Source of the DNA: Rhodococcus sp. IEGM 1379
GTDB lineage: Bacteria > Actinomycetota > Actinomycetes > Mycobacteriales > Mycobacteriaceae
Assembly: GCF_030056815.1 (NCBI RefSeq)
Contig: NZ_JASHKR010000008.1
Location: forward strand, 62,001-126,000
Direction of reading: 5' to 3'
Length of the DNA: 64,000 nucleotides
Shown: piece by piece, positions 40,678 through 48,659 of the stretch
Position numbering within the stretch: position 1 is the first letter of the stretch
Layout of the letters: the number at the start of each line of letters is the position of its first letter
Position numbers and translations under genes: made by a program
The notes under the pieces: model-generated
Seen by the model: only the letters and a program-made list of their open reading frames with translations
The model's database searches: none
What the model was told of the DNA's origin: nothing

Positions 40678-40759
40678 GAGTGAGCACCGCCTTTGCATAG
40701 TGAGCACCGGTTTCAGCAAGCTGGAAAGGGTGCTCACTAAGCAGAAGGGGTGCTCACTC
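40678..40759. terminator. Nested repeats of GTGAGCACC between convergent genes
   Basis: GTGAGCACC occurs at 40680-40688 and 40700-40708, and its complement GGTGCTCAC at 40729-40737 and 40749-40757. The inner pair extends to a 19-base imperfect stem (40698-40716 with 40721-40739) around the loop CAAG, and the outer pair can add to it. This may be a bidirectional terminator for the peptidase and iron-sulfur genes, or a repeat element. Confidence 0.55.
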
Positions 40760-40776
40760 GCCTGGGCGGGGAAACA

Positions 40777-40808
40777 CGAACGCCCCCGCTCGGGAGCAGG
40801 GGCGTTCG
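40777..40808 (-). terminator. Terminator of the iron-sulfur reductase gene
   Basis: CGAACGCCCC (40777-40786) pairs exactly with GGGGCGTTCG (40799-40808), a 10-bp stem 12 bases after the stop codon of the minus-strand gene. Confidence 0.7.
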
Positions 40809-40820
40809 GGTGTGGAGCGG

Positions 40821-43800
40821 TTACTTCTTGCGGCCGGGAGCCTTTGCGCCCGACTTGAATCCAAGTCCACCGGGCTTGGCGGCCGGGGGAGCCGGAGTCT
40901 CGGCAGCAGCAGCCTTAGGTGCTTCAGTTGCCGGAGCATCGACTGCTGGTGCTTCTACTGCCGGTGTTTCTACTGCCGGTGTTTCCGCGACGGGTGCAGC
41001 CGGAGCCGGAGTGGCGGGTGCTGCCTTACGCGCACCCGGAGCCTTTGCCCCCGACTTGAATCCGAGACCGCCGGCCTTGGCAACCGGAGCTGCCTTGGGT
41101 GCCTCGGCAACAGGTGCCTCAGCAGCGGGTGCTTGGACGACAGGAGTAGTGGCGGGTGCGTCGGCGGGTGCAGCGGCGGCCGGAGCAGCAGCCTTCGCGC
41201 CGGGAGCCTTGGCGCCGCCCTTCATCTGCAGACCCTTGCCGCCGGGAGCCTTGGCGCCGGACGCGAGGCCCAGACCCTTCGGCTTGGCAGCGGGGGCCGC
41301 AGCAGTTTCCGGAGCATCCTGCACCGCCGGAGCAGCCTCTACCTCCGGTGCCGGTGCAGCGGCAGCCGGAGCAGCCTTTGCGCCCGGAGCCTTGGCAGCG
41401 CCCTTCATCTGCAGACCCTTACCGCCCGGAGCCTTTGCTCCGCCGGCCAGGCCGAGGCCCTTGGGCTTTGCGACCGGAGCGGCCGGTGCAGCTTCGGCGG
41501 CCGGGGCAGCAGCTTCGGCGGATGCGGCCGGAGCCGCTGCCTTCTTGGCGCCCGGAGCCTTTGCTCCGCCTGCCATTCCGAGTCCTTTGCCGGGAGCCTT
41601 CGCGCCCGGAGCCTTGGCCAGACCTTTCATTGCGAGACCCTTGCCCGCAGCTGGTGCCGCAGCTGCAGCCGGAGCGACGGTCTCTTCGACTACCGGTGCG
41701 GCTTCCTCCACGACAGGCGCCGGCGCAGCAGCAACCGGTGCCTTCTCCCGCGGGATCACCTTGATGTTCTCGGTGAGCTGTGCGGATTCGAGTCGGGTGA
41801 CGGAATTGAGCATCAACTGAGCGACGTCCACAACCTCGACGCCTTCACCCTTGCCCTCTTCCTGACGAGCGGTGACGCCGTCAGTAAGCATGACACGGCA
41901 GAAAGGGCAACCCGTGGCGATCTTCTTGGGGTTGGTCGAGAGTGCCTCGTCGACGCGGTCGACGTTGATGCGCTTGCCGATGTTCTCTTCCATCCACATG
42001 CGGGCGCCACCGGCACCACAGCACATGGAACGTTCGCCGTGACGCGGCATCTCGATCAGCTTGGCGCCGGATGCTTCCATGAGTTCACGGGGAGCGTCGT
42101 ACACCTTGTTGTGGCGGCCGAGGAAGCACGGGTCGTGGTACGTGATGTCTTCGCTCACGGACGCGACGGGGATCAGCTTCTTCTGGCGAACCAGACGGTT
42201 GAGCAGCTGGGTGTGGTGCACGACCTCGTAGTCGCCGCCCACCTCCGGGTACTCGTTGCCGAGGGCGTTGAAGCAGTGCGCACAGGTCACGACGATCTTG
42301 CGCTTCTTCTTCTCCACGCCTTCGAAGACCGAGTTCAGCATCTCGATGTTCTGCATCGCGAGCTGCTGGAACAGGAACTCGTTGCCGGCGCGGCGAGCGG
42401 AGTCACCGGTGCAGGTTTCGTCGGCACCGAGCACCATGAACTTGACGCCCGCGGTGGCGAGCAGTTCGGCGACGGCCTTCGTGGTCTTCTTGGCACGGTC
42501 CTCGTAGGCGCCGGCGCAACCGACCCAGAAGAGGTACTCGTAGTCCTCGAAGGTGTCGGCGTCCTGGCCGTAGACCGGGATCTCGAAGTCCATCTCGTTG
42601 ATCCAGTTGAGACGGTCCTTGGAGTTCTGGCCCCAGGGGTTGCCCTTGTTCTCGAGGTTCTTGAACAGACCGGCGAGCTCGGACGGGAACTCCGATTCGA
42701 TCAGAACCTGGTAGCGGCGCATGTCGATGATGTGGTCGACGTGCTCGATGTCGACGGGGCACTGCTCGACACACGCGCCACAGTTGGTGCAGCTCCACAA
42801 TGTCTCGGCGTCGATGACCGGGGCCATCTCGCCTGAGGTGGTTTCGCCGACGAGCTTGCGCTCGGCTTCACGGCGGGCAGCTTCGGGAATTGCCGCGAGG
42901 GCAGCTTCGTTGACGTTGCCTTCGGCGTCGACCAGGCCTACCTCGTCGCCGCCCATGTCCTTGCGGCCACCGGCGAGCAGGTACGGAGCCTTGGCGTAAC
43001 CGTGGTCACGCAGCGACATGATGAGGAGCTTGGGGGAGAGCGGCTTTCCGGTGTTCCAGGCGGGGCACTGGGACTGGCAACGGCCGCACTCGGTGCAGGT
43101 CGTGAAGTCCAGCCAGCCCTTCCACGAGAAGTCCTCGATCTGACCCGTACCGAGGGTGTCGGTGTCGGGATCGACGTTGTCCATGGTCAGGGCAACGCCC
43201 TTGCTCATCATCGGCTTTGCTGCGCCGAGTGCGACGGTTCCGTCGTCCTCACGCTTGAAGTAGATGTTGAAGAACGCGGAGAAGCGGTGCCACGCGACAC
43301 CCCACGTGATGTTGCGGCCGACGATGGCGAGCCAGATCATGCCGGTCATCAGCTTGACGAAAGCGAAGACCGAGATCATGACGGGGCTGGCGGGAAGCAG
43401 TTTCGCGACCTGCATGGTGAAGAAGTCGGTCCAAGGGTTGGCGTGGCCGTAGGTGGCGATCTTGCCGGCCTTCACCATGATCATGCCCAGGCCCTCGAGC
43501 AGGACGATGCCCTCGATGACGTAGGCGGCCTTGAAGTTGGAGCCACCGAACCGGGAGAGTCGCACCGGAATTCGGGGATGGTTGAGCTGGCGGATCACGA
43601 TCAGTGTGGTGATACCGATGACGGTGCCGAGTCCAAGGATCTCGTCCCACAAGTGCCAGCCCCACGTGTTGCCGAAGATCGGCCAGTGGAATTCCGGGTT
43701 GAACGTCTGCCCGTAGGCCTCGAACCACAGCAGGAATCCACCGAGGAATCCGACCATCACGAGCCAGTGAGCCCAGCCGACGGTGCGGAACTTGTTCATG

Positions 43801-43988
43801 CGGGTGTGCGCGATGAACTCGATGACCATCTGCTTGAAGCGCGGGAAGAACGGGTGCCATCGATCGGGTGCCGACTGGCCGATGCGAACGGTATTGAACA
43901 TCCTCAGTGCGCCTGAGAGGAAGATGTACCAACACACCAAGCTCAGCAGTGCACCAATCGTGCCCAACGTTATCGTCAGGGCATTCAT
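40821..43988 (-). CDS. Membrane-bound iron-sulfur heterodisulfide-reductase-like protein with repeat tail
   Basis: About 1055 residues, the counterpart of mycobacterial Rv0338c. The N-terminal 290 residues hold five or six transmembrane helices (GAALLSL-type start, LVMVGFLGGFLLWFEAYG, VMISVFAFVKLMTGMIWLA) that resemble a b-type quinone-binding subunit. Two 4Fe-4S motifs follow: CTECGRCQSQCP and CTNCGACVEQCP. Two CCG domains (FWVGCAGAYEDRAK; SMCCGAGGARMWMEE) resemble HdrB/GlpC. It probably transfers electrons between the quinone pool and an unknown thiol or carbon substrate. The last 290 residues are an Ala/Pro/Lys-rich tail with about eight KAPG-type repeats. I chose the ATG at 43988 (MNALTITLGT); an ATG 15 bases earlier fits too, and the longer frame to 44204 covers the promoter. 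Confidence 0.88.
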   Translation of the reverse strand: MNALTITLGTIGALLSLVCWYIFLSGALRMFNTVRIGQSAPDRWHPFFPRFKQMVIEFIAHTRMNKFRTVGWAHWLVMVGFLGGFLLWFEAYGQTFNPEFHWPIFGNTWGWHLWDEILGLGTVIGITTLIVIRQLNHPRIPVRLSRFGGSNFKAAYVIEGIVLLEGLGMIMVKAGKIATYGHANPWTDFFTMQVAKLLPASPVMISVFAFVKLMTGMIWLAIVGRNITWGVAWHRFSAFFNIYFKREDDGTVALGAAKPMMSKGVALTMDNVDPDTDTLGTGQIEDFSWKGWLDFTTCTECGRCQSQCPAWNTGKPLSPKLLIMSLRDHGYAKAPYLLAGGRKDMGGDEVGLVDAEGNVNEAALAAIPEAARREAERKLVGETTSGEMAPVIDAETLWSCTNCGACVEQCPVDIEHVDHIIDMRRYQVLIESEFPSELAGLFKNLENKGNPWGQNSKDRLNWINEMDFEIPVYGQDADTFEDYEYLFWVGCAGAYEDRAKKTTKAVAELLATAGVKFMVLGADETCTGDSARRAGNEFLFQQLAMQNIEMLNSVFEGVEKKKRKIVVTCAHCFNALGNEYPEVGGDYEVVHHTQLLNRLVRQKKLIPVASVSEDITYHDPCFLGRHNKVYDAPRELMEASGAKLIEMPRHGERSMCCGAGGARMWMEENIGKRINVDRVDEALSTNPKKIATGCPFCRVMLTDGVTARQEEGKGEGVEVVDVAQLMLNSVTRLESAQLTENIKVIPREKAPVAAAPAPVVEEAAPVVEETVAPAAAAAPAAGKGLAMKGLAKAPGAKAPGKGLGMAGGAKAPGAKKAAAPAASAEAAAPAAEAAPAAPVAKPKGLGLAGGAKAPGGKGLQMKGAAKAPGAKAAPAAAAPAPEVEAAPAVQDAPETAAAPAAKPKGLGLASGAKAPGGKGLQMKGGAKAPGAKAAAPAAAAPADAPATTPVVQAPAAEAPVAEAPKAAPVAKAGGLGFKSGAKAPGARKAAPATPAPAAPVAETPAVETPAVEAPAVDAPATEAPKAAAAETPAPPAAKPGGLGFKSGAKAPGRKK

Positions 43989-44045
43989 GTCGCGGCCTTT
44001 CATTTCAGGGCGACGCGTCGGCCACCTGCGGAACAGCCCACTGAT

Positions 44046-44109
44046 AGTAACCTGCCATATGTTACCCGCCAGTAACCATGCGTGCCGAGTATGTATACCG
44101 GCGGGTAAC
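44046..44109. promoter_or_regulatory. Operator-like GTTAC...GTAAC repeats upstream of the iron-sulfur gene
   Basis: GTTACCCGCCAGTAAC (44061-44076) is an inverted repeat of GTTAC with a six-base spacer. AGTAACCTGCC (44046-44056) repeats one half. ACCGGCGGGTAAC (44097-44109) is the complement of the main site with one mismatch. Repeated palindromes of this kind 60-120 bases upstream of a start fit binding by a dimeric repressor, for example of the TetR family. The regulator is not known. Confidence 0.55.
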
Positions 44110-44284
44110 CGCGCTTGGCCTGGCGGGATCAAACATCTGCACAACGACGGGCTGGGCCGTCGCGCAGACATATCTACCGTCACGTTAGGTGGTTCAACAC
44201 TCACCCCTGCTAATCAGGGCGTCCTAACCTGACGTATTCGTTGGTCGCGACCCGATTTGGACAGACCGGGCGTCCCTTTCCTGA

Positions 44285-44331
44285 GCGAACGGATCGTTCA
44301 TCGCCTTGGGTGCGCTGAACGATCCGTTCGC
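44285..44331. repeat. Perfect 16-bp inverted repeat
   Basis: GCGAACGGATCGTTCA (44285-44300) is exactly complementary to TGAACGATCCGTTCGC (44316-44331) with 15 bases between. It may be a second terminator downstream of the protease gene or a binding site. Confidence 0.65.
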
Positions 44332-44413
44332 ACCGGGTGGTGGGTGGGAAGTGCACCGGGTGTGGGTGGGAAGTGCACCGGGTGGTGGGTGGGAAGTGCA
44401 CCAGGTGGTGTGG
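44331..44413. repeat. Tandem 23-bp repeats
   Basis: The unit CACCGGGTGGTGGGTGGGAA plus GTG occurs at 44331-44353, 44354-44375 (one base shorter) and 44376-44398, followed by a partial copy to about 44413. The copies are nearly identical and adjacent, so a recent expansion by slippage is likely. No spacers, so this is not a CRISPR array. Confidence 0.8.
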
Positions 44414-44421
44414 AAATACAA

Positions 44422-44453
44422 CTGTGGCCCCACCTCCAGAGGTGGGGCCACAG
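44422..44453 (-). terminator. Terminator of the first protease gene
   Basis: CTGTGGCCCCACCTC (44422-44436) and GAGGTGGGGCCACAG (44439-44453) form a perfect 15-bp stem with a two-base loop as drawn, 16 bases after the stop codon of the minus-strand protease gene. Confidence 0.8.
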
Positions 44454-44468
44454 CAGAGACGACGGAAC

Positions 44469-45779
44469 TCAGTAGTCGCGAACCTTCAAGCCGGGATTGA
44501 CGGCCAGGATGTCCTTGATCGGTGTTGCGTACTGCGTCGGCGCAGCCTGTCCGAACAAGGCCGCAGCCCGGGCTACCTCGCATAGCGAGGAAGTGGCGAC
44601 GTTGGAGGCGCTGGTGATGCCAAGTGCTCGGGTGCCGGTCACGATCGGGCCACCGCTGTCGCCTTGGAGAACGCAGATGTCGGTGGTGAACAGGTTGACC
44701 AGTTCCTGGCCTTCGACACGCGCTATCCGGTCGACGCTGGTGACGATGCCGCAGCTGTACCCGGTCGTTGATCCAGCCTTGCATGCCGGTGCGCCGACGA
44801 CGGGGTCGGCCACGCCGTCGATGTTGACCGACCGGTTGAACGGAACGCGGATGCTGTTGTTGTCGAAACGATATTTCGCGTTGTCGTCGATATTGATGAT
44901 CGAGTAGTCCTGCTGGTCGAACCGGCTCTTCGCGAAGTAGCCGACCCGGGGTCCGGGTTGGTTGTTGACGAGAGGGAAGACTTCGCCGGCAGATTCGGTT
45001 CCGGCACCCGCGCGGTTGGGATCGCAATGGCCGGCGCTGATGTTGACTGTGCGGCCGGATGCGTCGGTTCCGTTGAATCCGAAAGAGCACTTGAATCCGA
45101 AGTAGCCGGACATTGCGTTGTAGCCGTCGCCGCCGAGTGCAGCGTCGCCGGTTGCGGATCCGGTGGCGGGGATCAGGTCGGCGAGGATCGGCGGAACCGT
45201 GATCGGGGCTGCGGTGTGGACGACTGTCGACTTCAGGAAGTCCGGCAGCGCCAGTCCGGCGGTGGTGTCGGCAGTAAGTGCGATGCCGTTTCCGACTACG
45301 TCGATGGCGATTCCGCGAACAAGATCAGCCACACCGGAAGGCTGCGAGTCGAGCCAGTCGTTGAGGGCAGATATTTCGGTGCGCAACGATGTTTCACTCT
45401 GTGCGACATCCTGGACCGTGAAGCCTGCCTTCTCAGCGGCTGTTCGCGCGTCGGCTTTGTTCGGTCCGTCGGCCAATGCGACTATGGCCTGTCCGACCTC
45501 ATTGAGCCACACTCCACCGAATGCATCGGGGAATTGGACCCGCGCGATTGTGGCGAACTCGGCGAGTTTCTGCGCCAGTTCGGACCGTGACACATACTCG
45601 GCCGGCGTCAGCGCCAGATCGTGCTGGAGTGCCTCGGCGAGTTCGACCGGCAGATGCGCAGCCTGATCGGATACGCCGGACGCAGTCGGTTCTGCATTCG
45701 CAACGGCGGTAATCGGTCCGAGGAGCAGCAGCGCGGCCGAGCCGAACACTGCGGCGCGACGTGCGATGGAGCTTCGCAT
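44469..45779 (-). CDS. Secreted chymotrypsin-fold (S1) serine protease with pro-region
   Basis: A 436-residue secreted protein. The signal peptide (MRSSIARRAAVFGSAALLLL, cleaved after VANA) is followed by a pro-region of about 180 residues and an S1-type protease domain of the alpha-lytic/streptogrisin type. The triad is visible: histidine in VNISAGHCDP (about residue 250), aspartate in QQDYSIINI (about 293) and serine in LQGDSGGPIV (about 375). Two cysteine pairs typical of the group are present. The ATG at 45779 is chosen for its Shine-Dalgarno (GGAAAGG) and the signal peptide; the longer frame to 45872 is not conserved. Natural substrates are unknown. A paralogue lies immediately upstream. 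Confidence 0.88.
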   Translation of the reverse strand: MRSSIARRAAVFGSAALLLLGPITAVANAEPTASGVSDQAAHLPVELAEALQHDLALTPAEYVSRSELAQKLAEFATIARVQFPDAFGGVWLNEVGQAIVALADGPNKADARTAAEKAGFTVQDVAQSETSLRTEISALNDWLDSQPSGVADLVRGIAIDVVGNGIALTADTTAGLALPDFLKSTVVHTAAPITVPPILADLIPATGSATGDAALGGDGYNAMSGYFGFKCSFGFNGTDASGRTVNISAGHCDPNRAGAGTESAGEVFPLVNNQPGPRVGYFAKSRFDQQDYSIINIDDNAKYRFDNNSIRVPFNRSVNIDGVADPVVGAPACKAGSTTGYSCGIVTSVDRIARVEGQELVNLFTTDICVLQGDSGGPIVTGTRALGITSASNVATSSLCEVARAAALFGQAAPTQYATPIKDILAVNPGLKVRDY

Positions 45780-45801
45780 GAGGGCCTTTCCGCTTCGTTG
45801 A

Positions 45802-45860
45802 CCGCGTACCACCCCCCTGGGAGTACGCGGATACGGCCCGCCGGAGTGGCGAGCCGTATC
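45802..45860 (-). terminator. Two adjacent hairpins between the protease genes
   Basis: CCGCGTAC (45802-45809) pairs with GTACGCGG (45823-45830), and GATACGGC (45830-45837) pairs with GCCGTATC (45853-45860). They lie after the stop of the second protease gene and before the start of the first, and may end or attenuate transcription between the two. Confidence 0.5.
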
Positions 45861-45929
45861 GCAGTCGTCCATGACTATATGGGTTCGCCGCCGCGAATCC
45901 CACCAGTTACAGGGGTGAGTTTATGTAGG

Positions 45930-47282
45930 TCAGTTGACCGTGCGGACCCGGATTCCGGATCCGACGCCACCACCGGAGGCTGCGTCGGCGGCCTTCATGA
46001 TGTCGTCGACAGGGATTCCGAGGTTGGAGGTTCCGCCCGATGTCGCGAGTACGAGATTCGCTTCGTTGCAGCTCGGGGCGCCGCTGCTGTTGGAACCACT
46101 GGTGATGCCGAGTGCCAGGGTTCCGGTGACGATGGCGCCGCCACTGTCCCCGGCAAGGGTGCAGGCTGTTCCATAGAATCCTCGAACTGTCCGTGAATCG
46201 CCGTCCGTAACGATGAGTTGGGATTCGACGCGGTCCGCCGCGACGATTCCGCAGGTGAACGACGACGTCTGACCGGACTTGCAGATTGGTGCACCGACTA
46301 CGGGGCGTGCCGTTCCCGTGATTTCGAGGGTGGTGCCGCTGGCGCCGCGCACGGAGGGGCGATCGAGCCCGGCATCGACACCGGCCTTGTTGAACTTGAT
46401 GACGGAATAGTCGAGCGCTGCTGCGTCCTTGCCGACCGAAGACTGAGCGAAATTACCCACCTGGACGCTGTCGTCGACGTTCGCCCGGTTGGGGAGGTAG
46501 ACGGGCGAGGGTGTTCCCTCGGCCGGATTGCAGTGTCCTGCACTGATATTGAGTGCATTGTTCTGACTGTCGACGGCGTTGAACCCGAAGGAGCACACCG
46601 AGATGTTCTCGGTGGCGGTCTCGCGGATCGGGCCCGACGACGTGATGTAAGTGTCGCCACCGAGCGGGCGCGAATCGACTGCACCGCCGCCGTCCGGACT
46701 GAGCCTGATCTTGGTGTTCTCGAGCAAAGTGGGCAGGTCGAGTGCCTTGCCGACGGGACTGTTGGCGACGTCGATGACTACCCGGTTGTTCAGTACGTCG
46801 ATCGACGCGGAGTTGATCGCCATCGCGATGTCGCCGGGCAATGCCGCGATCCACCCGTTCGCGTCGGCCAGAGCCTTTTCAAGACTGTCGGCGGATACGG
46901 GCGCTACATGCGTACGAAAACCATCCGATGCTGCAACGCGCGCTGCTTCGGTGGTGGTGACCGACACAACAGGCTGACCGTCAAGGCCCATCCATGAGCC
47001 GGCGTAGTCGCTTGGTCGTTCGGATTTGAAGCTTGCTGCGTACGCTCCGAGTTCTTGAGCCTTGGCAGCGCGATCGAGATACTCCTGAGGGGAGATCTTC
47101 AGATCACGGGTGATGGCTTCGACCAGTTCTGTGGGTAGCTGATCTGCAGAGAGCTGCTCGACCCGCGAATCAGGGTTTGGCTCCGCTGACGCTGTAGCCG
47201 AAAATGTTGTTGCGAGTGGAACTGCGAGCAGAAGTGCCGAGGCGCCGACCAAGGCAGTACGGATCGCCGACGAGTTACGCAT
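45930..47282 (-). CDS. Second secreted S1-type serine protease with pro-region
   Basis: A 450-residue paralogue of the neighbouring protease, with the same plan: signal peptide (MRNSSAIRTALVGASALLLA, cleaved after ATASA), a pro-region of about 190 residues starting at SADQLPTELVEAITRDLKIS, and an S1 domain with histidine in LNISAGHCNP (about 249), aspartate in ALDYSVIKF (about 291) and serine in LAGDSGGAIV (about 378). The start at 47282 has GAAGGGAA before it. The two genes probably arose by tandem duplication but are now well diverged, mainly in the region between His and Ser. Confidence 0.87.
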   Translation of the reverse strand: MRNSSAIRTALVGASALLLAVPLATTFSATASAEPNPDSRVEQLSADQLPTELVEAITRDLKISPQEYLDRAAKAQELGAYAASFKSERPSDYAGSWMGLDGQPVVSVTTTEAARVAASDGFRTHVAPVSADSLEKALADANGWIAALPGDIAMAINSASIDVLNNRVVIDVANSPVGKALDLPTLLENTKIRLSPDGGGAVDSRPLGGDTYITSSGPIRETATENISVCSFGFNAVDSQNNALNISAGHCNPAEGTPSPVYLPNRANVDDSVQVGNFAQSSVGKDAAALDYSVIKFNKAGVDAGLDRPSVRGASGTTLEITGTARPVVGAPICKSGQTSSFTCGIVAADRVESQLIVTDGDSRTVRGFYGTACTLAGDSGGAIVTGTLALGITSGSNSSGAPSCNEANLVLATSGGTSNLGIPVDDIMKAADAASGGGVGSGIRVRTVN

Positions 47283-47391
47283 GAATTCCCTTCGAGTCTC
47301 CGGCTGTGGAGCCGGATGGTACCGCCCCACCATAGGTGAAAGTGCCGACACGGCGGGAAGTGACCTAGAAGGTAATGCGTAGTACGCGCAG

Positions 47392-48558
47392 CTAGTTGGG
47401 CATATCGGGGCGAGGGGCAGGCTCGCTGGCGGGTAGCTCTGGGCGAGGGCTGTCGACGTCGTCGGTCGGTGATGCGGTAGGTCCCGGATCGGTGGTGCCG
47501 GGAATGATGACGCCGGGAATGATGACGCCGGGAATGACGGTGCCGGGATAGATCAGGTCTGAAGGGTTGTTGCCCGTGCCGAAATCCCCTCGTGTCGGCA
47601 ACTCGGGCTTCACCACCTGAGTGCTGTTTTCCACAGTCGGGACTTGCTCGAACTCGTCGACCAGATGACTGTCCGGTGTGTCGGTCCACTGACCTTCAGT
47701 GGGGTTCATGCTCGGTGGAACCGTAGTGGCCGGGACACCGGTAGGGAATTGAATCGGGACTTCGCGCGGAGTGACGGAAATTTTCGCCTCGTCGATCGCT
47801 TCAGTACGGACGGCCACTGTGCCGTCACGAATTTCCGGGATCTGTGTTGTCGGGGTGTATCCGATGAAAATCGCTACAGCGCACCCCGCCGCGGTGAGCA
47901 GACCGGCAACGGACGCGGCGATGACGAGCGGCCGTCGACTCGGGCGTGCCTCGGAAAGCTCGACAGGTTCGGCTTCGATCGGAATATCGGAAAGCTGTTC
48001 GACGGGCGCTTTCACGTCTGAATCAGTCACGTCTGAATCGGCTACGTCTGAAAGAGGAATGCCTGAAACGGGTAGGGCCAATATTGCAGCTCCGCGCGCG
48101 GCACACTCACCTGTACTCGTGTACGGATCCGAATCGCATGCACCGAGGGCGTCGGATTGCGGTATCAGTTCGACATGGTCGAGATCCATGTTGTCGAGCG
48201 CGATCCGCAGTAGCTGGACCGATGCGGGTGTGAAATTCGGTGGAATTGCGGCAATCACGGAGAGTGGCTGGTTGGTGAACTCGTGTACTTCCTGAACCAG
48301 GCAGTACACGGCAGTGGCGACCAAATCTTCGCCGCGGGTCCGGTGCGTAGAGGTTGTGGTGTCACTGTCTGAGGAAACCTTGTCGAGGAACCGTCGTACG
48401 CCCGGCGAATTGGTCTCGACTTCGCCTAGTTGGATGGTGCCGTCCGGTGCATGATGCAGCACGGATTCATGTTCGATGACTACCGGTGCGGCGTCGGGCG
48501 CTGCGATAACCGCAGTGCAATACGTGTTGCCGACGTAGAGTCCGACTCCCCAGTTCAC
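47392..48558 (-). CDS. Reduced Hsp70-like membrane-anchored protein
   Basis: A 388-residue protein related to the Hsp70-like proteins at 33987 and 51155. The phosphate-1 strand (MNWGVGLYVGNTYCTAVIAA) and a IA/IB-like region (LSVIAAIPPNFTPASVQLLR) are present. The phosphate-2 strand and the adenosine motif are absent, and the frame jumps to ECAARGAAILALP, the end of the fold. Nucleotide binding in the usual way is therefore unlikely. A transmembrane helix (VIAASVAGLLTAAGCAVAIF, about residue 215) leads to a Pro/Thr/Val-rich external tail with IPGVIIPG repeats. It lies 101 bp after the regulator gene on the same strand and may be expressed with it. Confidence 0.75.
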   Translation of the reverse strand: MNWGVGLYVGNTYCTAVIAAPDAAPVVIEHESVLHHAPDGTIQLGEVETNSPGVRRFLDKVSSDSDTTTSTHRTRGEDLVATAVYCLVQEVHEFTNQPLSVIAAIPPNFTPASVQLLRIALDNMDLDHVELIPQSDALGACDSDPYTSTGECAARGAAILALPVSGIPLSDVADSDVTDSDVKAPVEQLSDIPIEAEPVELSEARPSRRPLVIAASVAGLLTAAGCAVAIFIGYTPTTQIPEIRDGTVAVRTEAIDEAKISVTPREVPIQFPTGVPATTVPPSMNPTEGQWTDTPDSHLVDEFEQVPTVENSTQVVKPELPTRGDFGTGNNPSDLIYPGTVIPGVIIPGVIIPGTTDPGPTASPTDDVDSPRPELPASEPAPRPDMPN

Positions 48559-48659
48559 AACTCTCGACCCCTCAGTTACCGATTCAAAACCTCGAAAAAT
48601 TCCGTTCTTGGTGTGGAAACTACCACTATCGAGGCATCGATCGTCGAGATAGGCAATAT

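Larger units (their letters stand above)
43989..44468. other. 480-bp intergenic region
   Basis: Between the iron-sulfur gene and the first protease gene no coding sequence is supported. From left to right it holds GTAAC-type operator repeats (44046-44109), a long inverted repeat (44285-44331), tandem 23-bp repeats (44331-44413) and a strong terminator (44422-44453), all listed separately. Confidence 0.6.

Noticed and set aside
40812-42836. 674-residue open frame on the plus strand
   Set aside because: It lies wholly opposite the iron-sulfur gene, is very rich in Ser, Arg, Gly and Cys in the part facing the repeat tail, and has no family features; it is a by-product of high GC content.
43989-44204. 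N-terminal extension of the iron-sulfur protein
   Set aside because: It would translate the operator repeats, and the membrane domain begins at MNALTITLGT.
44331-44413. Possible CRISPR array
   Set aside because: The repeats touch each other, have no unique spacers, and no cas genes are near.
46218-46997. 259-residue plus-strand frame
   Set aside because: It is entirely opposite the second protease gene, whose triad and signal peptide are clear.
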